Below, one piece after another: positions 44,822 through 47,686 of a stretch of 47,686 bases of DNA. The DNA lies in NCBI GenBank assembly GCA_019247775.1, contig JAFBAN010000203.1, positions 1-47,686 on the forward strand, given 5' to 3'. A model generated the notes under the pieces. That model was given only the letters and a program-made list of their open reading frames with translations. It searched no databases and was not told the DNA's origin. Numbering within the stretch: the stretch's first letter is position 1; every line of letters begins with the position of its first letter. The stretch comes from Chitinophagaceae bacterium. Its GTDB lineage: Bacteria > Bacteroidota > Bacteroidia > Chitinophagales > Chitinophagaceae. The translations under genes and the position numbers were made by a program.

Positions 44822-45475
44822 ATGACGAAGAAACAGCGTTACGAATACGTGATCGATTTTTTCCAGAAACATATTCCGGAGGCGGAAACGGAGTTGTTTT
44901 ATGATAATCCTTTTCAATTACTGGTTGCCGTCATACTCTCGGCCCAATGCACCGATAAGCGGGTGAACGAGACCACGCCGGCCATCTTCCGGAAATATCC
45001 TACACCTCAGCGGATGTCGCAGGCAACGGTGGAAGAATTGTTCCCCTTGATCAAAAGCATTTCTTATCCCAACAACAAGACCAAGCACCTGATCGGCATG
45101 GCCAATATGCTGATGGATAAATTCAACGGCGAAGTGCCGATGACGGTGGAAGAGCTGGTGCAGTTACCCGGCGTTGGCAGAAAAACCGCCAATGTGATCA
45201 CCAGCGTCATCGATGCGCAGCCCAATATGGCGGTGGATACACATGTGTTCAGGGTAAGTAAGCGGCTGGCATTGGTTGACCAGAAGTTGACAACGCCGCT
45301 GGCGGTAGAAAAAGAACTGATCAAACATATCCCTACCGACCTGATCCATAAAGCCCATCACTGGCTGATCCTGCACGGCCGCTATGTATGCGTAGCCCGC
45401 AATCCTAAATGCGGTGAATGCGGGTTGCGGGAGATGTGCTACTACTATAACAAATTCCTCGCGAAGCCGAAGTAG
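44822..45475 (+). CDS. nth: Endonuclease III
   Basis: A bifunctional DNA glycosylase/AP lyase that removes oxidised pyrimidines. The 217-residue protein has the helix-hairpin-helix LPGVGRKTANVI with catalytic Lys at 121, the catalytic Asp at 139 (VDTHVFR), and the iron-sulfur cluster motif C-x6-C-x2-C-x5-C near the C-terminus (CVARNPKCGECGLREMC). All residues for full activity are present. It is separated from the esterase only by a repeat hairpin, so its transcription may come from read-through or from the hairpin region. Confidence 0.96.
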   Translation: MTKKQRYEYVIDFFQKHIPEAETELFYDNPFQLLVAVILSAQCTDKRVNETTPAIFRKYPTPQRMSQATVEELFPLIKSISYPNNKTKHLIGMANMLMDKFNGEVPMTVEELVQLPGVGRKTANVITSVIDAQPNMAVDTHVFRVSKRLALVDQKLTTPLAVEKELIKHIPTDLIHKAHHWLILHGRYVCVARNPKCGECGLREMCYYYNKFLAKPK

Positions 45476-45479
45476 CCAT

Positions 45480-45573
45480 CGCAGATTATCGCCGGTTGGC
45501 GCAGAATCCATTATGAGAATGGCACGACAACAGCTTTATTCTGTGTAAATCAGCGATAATCAGCGATAATCTG
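45480..45573. repeat. 10-base repeat hairpin, GCGATAATCA family
   Basis: CGCAGATTATCGC (45480-45492) pairs with GCGATAATCT (45563-45572), the latter preceded by another copy GCGATAATCA (45553-45562). It lies between the convergent nth and MmcQ genes. The period is ten instead of seven or nine. Confidence 0.7.
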
Positions 45574-45576
45574 AGA

Positions 45577-45909
45577 TCATTTTTTCTTCCCACCCGCAAC
45601 CAACCCATACGAATCATCGATAAATTCTTTTAGCTGTCTCGTCCCGATCTTCCCATCCACGATGACGGTATTCCAGTGTTTTTTGTTCATATGGTAGCCC
45701 GGCAATACATGCTGCGGAAATTCTTCCCGTAATTCTATCGCTTTATCGGGATCGCATTTTACATTGAACTGCAGCGGATGGTTATCGAGGCCGGTCAGTA
45801 AAAACATTTTACCCTTTACTTTAAACACAAGCGTATCCGGACCGAAAGGAAGGGTTTCTTCGGTGTCAGGTTTGGCGAGGCAGTATTCTCGGAGTTGGTC
45901 GAGGGTCAT
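45577..45909 (-). CDS. MmcQ/YjbR family protein
   Basis: A 110-residue protein of the MmcQ/YjbR group, small CyaY-fold domains thought to bind DNA or small molecules; the function is unsettled. Typical features are LREYCLAKPDTEETLPFGPDTLVFKVKGKMF, FNVKCDPDKAIELREEFP and VLPGYHMNKKHWNTV. The length matches the family. It is monocistronic, convergent with nth and divergent from the FUSC gene, with repeat hairpins at both ends. Confidence 0.9.
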   Translation of the reverse strand: MTLDQLREYCLAKPDTEETLPFGPDTLVFKVKGKMFLLTGLDNHPLQFNVKCDPDKAIELREEFPQHVLPGYHMNKKHWNTVIVDGKIGTRQLKEFIDDSYGLVAGGKKK

Positions 45910-45930
45910 GGTGGGTATTTGAGTTAGTTT

Positions 45931-46029
45931 CCCTGCGTACCCTGCGTTTCGCTGCGTTCTCTGCGTTACTATTAAGCTGAGAATTTAGTAACGCAGAGAA
46001 CGCAGGGAAACGCAAAGGGCGCAGAGAGA
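45931..46029. repeat. 9-base repeat hairpin, CTCTGCGTT family
   Basis: Words CCCTGCGTA, CCCTGCGTT, GCTGCGTTC, TCTGCGTTA in the left arm, inverse complement in the right arm. A perfect 18-bp core pairs 45954-45971 with 45986-46003 around a 14-base loop. It sits between the divergent MmcQ and FUSC genes. Confidence 0.9.
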
Positions 46030-46035
46030 TCGATC

Positions 46036-46077
46036 GTATTTTAGATTTCAATTCTGCAATCTCCAATCCAAAATACA
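46036..46077. repeat. Short heptad hairpin, ATTTTGGATT/CAATCTC type
   Basis: GTATTTTAGATT (46036-46047) pairs with AATCCAAAATAC (46066-46077) with one mismatch. The words CAATTCT, GCAATCT, CCAATCC give a 7-base period inside the right half. A similar GTATTTTGGATTTTT stands upstream of the POT transporter at about 24083. Confidence 0.55.
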
Positions 46078-46111
46078 AAACCCCCGACGATTAACGCGTA
46101 ATTTTGCCTTC

Positions 46112-47686
46112 TTGGATTACCTCAAACAATACCGCAGTTTCATCAGCAGTCATTACCTGAGCGATGGGGTTCGGATCACTGCGGCTATCCTTACGCCGGT
46201 GCTGGTATTCGGCTACTTCGGAATGCTCACAGTCGGGCTTACGGTGGCGCTCGGGGCATTGAGTGTAAGTATTACGGATGCACCCGGTCCCATTCAGCAT
46301 CGCCGCAATGGACTGATGATCTGCTCCCTGCTGGTATTCGTGATGGCCTTGCTGGCCGGTTTTGCGGAACCTTATCCCTGGCTCTTCGCGCTGCTGCTGC
46401 CGCTGATGTGTTTTGTGTTCTCGATCATCGGCGTATATGGCGCGCGGGCAACAGGCGTGGGGCTCGCTTCGCTGATCGCATTCGTGATCCAGACGCAGCG
46501 CCGTTTTGTTGGGATGGAAGTAGTGTATAATGCGCTGTACATTCTCGCCGGCGGATGCTGGTACCTCGTATTGAGCAGCCTGCTTTATTCATTGCGTCCT
46601 TACCGCATCATCCAGCAGGCTTTGGGCGATTATGTGATGTCGGTGGCGGCCTACCTGCGGGCGAAAGCGAGTTTTTACGATACCGGTTTCAGCTATGAAA
46701 AGGATTATGCCGATATCCTGAGCGTACAGGTGAAAGTGCAGTCGCAGCAGGCGCTGGTGGCCGAGCTGCTGTTCAAGACCCAGAGCGTGGTAAAAGAATC
46801 CACTTTTATCGGGCGGGTGCTGATGATGGTCTTTCTGGATGTGGCAGACCTGTTCGAGATCGTGATGACCTCACACCAGGACTATGAAAAACTGCATGGC
46901 TATTTCGATGAGACCGGCATCCTCGAAGAATACCGGCAACTGATCAATACCCTGGCGGAAGAGCTGGACCAGGTAGGCATCGCACTCAAAAGCGGCCGCC
47001 GCTCAGACCACGATGAAAAAGTGGATGAAGAGATCAGCGCAGAGCGGGAGCACCTGAAAACACTGCGTGCGAAAAAACTCGATCCCGCCAACCTCGAAGG
47101 TTTTATCAGCCTGAGGCATATCCTCGACAGTATCGATGAACTGTCTACCCGCATCCGCAGTCTTCACCAGTATACCGGCTACGATAAAAAGCTGCGGAAG
47201 AAAAAGATCGAGACGCCGGATCCGGAAACCTTCATCAGCCATCAGCCGCTCGATCCGCAACTGGTATTCGATAATCTTTCTTTGCGCTCCAATATTTTCC
47301 GGCATTCCCTGCGGATCGCCGCAGCCGCATTGTTCGCCTATATCATTTCCTGGTTCCTGCCGCTCGGCCATGGTTACTGGATATTGCTTACAGTGATCGT
47401 GATCCTTAAACCGGGCTATGGCCTTACCCGCACCCGCAATCTGGAACGGCTTGGCGGAACGATCATCGGTGCGCTGCTCGGCGCCCTGGTGCTGTACCTG
47501 GTGCGCGACCGTACCGCTATCGTTGTGATCCTTGCATTGAGCATGCTCGGCGCTTACAGTTTTATGCGCAAGACCTATTTCATCAGCGTGATCCTGATGA
47601 CCCTGTACATCCTGCTGATGTTCTACCTGCTCGATCCCCATGATTTTAAAACCATTCTCACCGATCGTATCATCGATACGGCTATC
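46112..47686 (+). CDS. FUSC family membrane protein (partial, runs off the window)
   Basis: Absent from the ORF track because it has no stop inside the window. I translated it directly. At least 525 residues: about five or six N-terminal membrane segments (LTPVLVFGYFGMLTVGLTV, then GPIQHRRNGLMI, the conserved turn of FUSC/YccS proteins), a cytoplasmic helical domain of roughly 230 residues, then a second membrane block (YWILLTVIVILKPGYGLTRTRNLERLGGTIIGA, the FUSC signature). FUSC proteins are linked to export of aromatic acids or fusaric acid. The start is TTG at 46112: upstream in frame there is no ATG, and the first internal ATG falls inside the first membrane block. Confidence 0.88.
   Translation, partial: MDYLKQYRSFISSHYLSDGVRITAAILTPVLVFGYFGMLTVGLTVALGALSVSITDAPGPIQHRRNGLMICSLLVFVMALLAGFAEPYPWLFALLLPLMCFVFSIIGVYGARATGVGLASLIAFVIQTQRRFVGMEVVYNALYILAGGCWYLVLSSLLYSLRPYRIIQQALGDYVMSVAAYLRAKASFYDTGFSYEKDYADILSVQVKVQSQQALVAELLFKTQSVVKESTFIGRVLMMVFLDVADLFEIVMTSHQDYEKLHGYFDETGILEEYRQLINTLAEELDQVGIALKSGRRSDHDEKVDEEISAEREHLKTLRAKKLDPANLEGFISLRHILDSIDELSTRIRSLHQYTGYDKKLRKKKIETPDPETFISHQPLDPQLVFDNLSLRSNIFRHSLRIAAAALFAYIISWFLPLGHGYWILLTVIVILKPGYGLTRTRNLERLGGTIIGALLGALVLYLVRDRTAIVVILALSMLGAYSFMRKTYFISVILMTLYILLMFYLLDPHDFKTILTDRIIDTAI

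Overview
The window looks like a chromosomal segment of a member of the Bacteroidota, most likely of the Chitinophagaceae/Chitinophagales. The indications are a SusC-free TonB-type outer-membrane barrel protein, a BlaI/M56 pair, a DUF1800/DUF1501 pair, a GldA-type ABC ATPase, stand-alone MnmD, a Bacteroidota-type PEP carboxylase, no recognisable Shine-Dalgarno sites, and a TTG-N19-TAnnTTTG promoter in front of blaI. Base composition is near 50% GC by eye. I see no rRNA, tRNA, CRISPR array, phage gene, transposase or integrase.

Layout. 0.1-4.8 kb: an M23 peptidase, two small membrane proteins, an SPFH/prohibitin protein, a DUF4440 secreted protein, mnmD and an AlkA-like glycosylase. 4.8-10.1 kb: ppc, then an ECF sigma factor with a membrane protein carrying PxGYF repeats and a Spy-like periplasmic protein, and a metallo-beta-lactamase-fold hydrolase. 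10.2-16.3 kb (minus strand): the rod-shape operon mreB-mreC-mreD-mrdA-rodA. 16.5-17.8 kb: purD. 18.1-22.5 kb: a tight four-gene phosphorelay (CHASE3/PAS histidine kinase, lone receiver, receiver-HisKA_3 kinase, NarL-type regulator). 22.6-26.3 kb: divergent POT and OPT peptide transporters. 26.4-32.2 kb: the DUF1800/DUF1501 pair and an outer-membrane barrel protein. 32.4-36.1 kb: M56 peptidase and BlaI repressor with an operator/promoter I can read, preceded by a B3-like metallo-beta-lactamase and a TlpA-like thioredoxin. 36.1-40.0 kb: acs facing away from an MHS-type transporter and a small membrane partner. 40.2-45.9 kb: gldA-like ATPase, GNAT acetyltransferase, enolase, FtsB/DivIC, a small anti-sigma-like protein, a secreted esterase, nth and an MmcQ/YjbR protein. 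46.1 kb to the end: a FUSC-family membrane protein that runs off the window, starts at TTG and is missing from the ORF track.

The most unusual content lies between the genes. Almost every gap longer than about 70 bp carries a short array of degenerate 7-base words (some loci 9 or 10 bases), usually followed by a second array of the same words in inverse complement, so that the two arms can fold into a long hairpin. There are about six word families (TCTCACG, GGAGTCT, TTAGCTG, ATTCAcc, AAAGTCA and GAACAAG types, plus a 9-base CTCTGCGTT family), and the same family recurs at distant loci. The arrays run right up to, and sometimes supply, stop and start codons of neighbouring genes. They resemble the heptanucleotide STRR repeats of filamentous cyanobacteria in design, but with inverted arms. 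This is my main candidate for an undescribed system.
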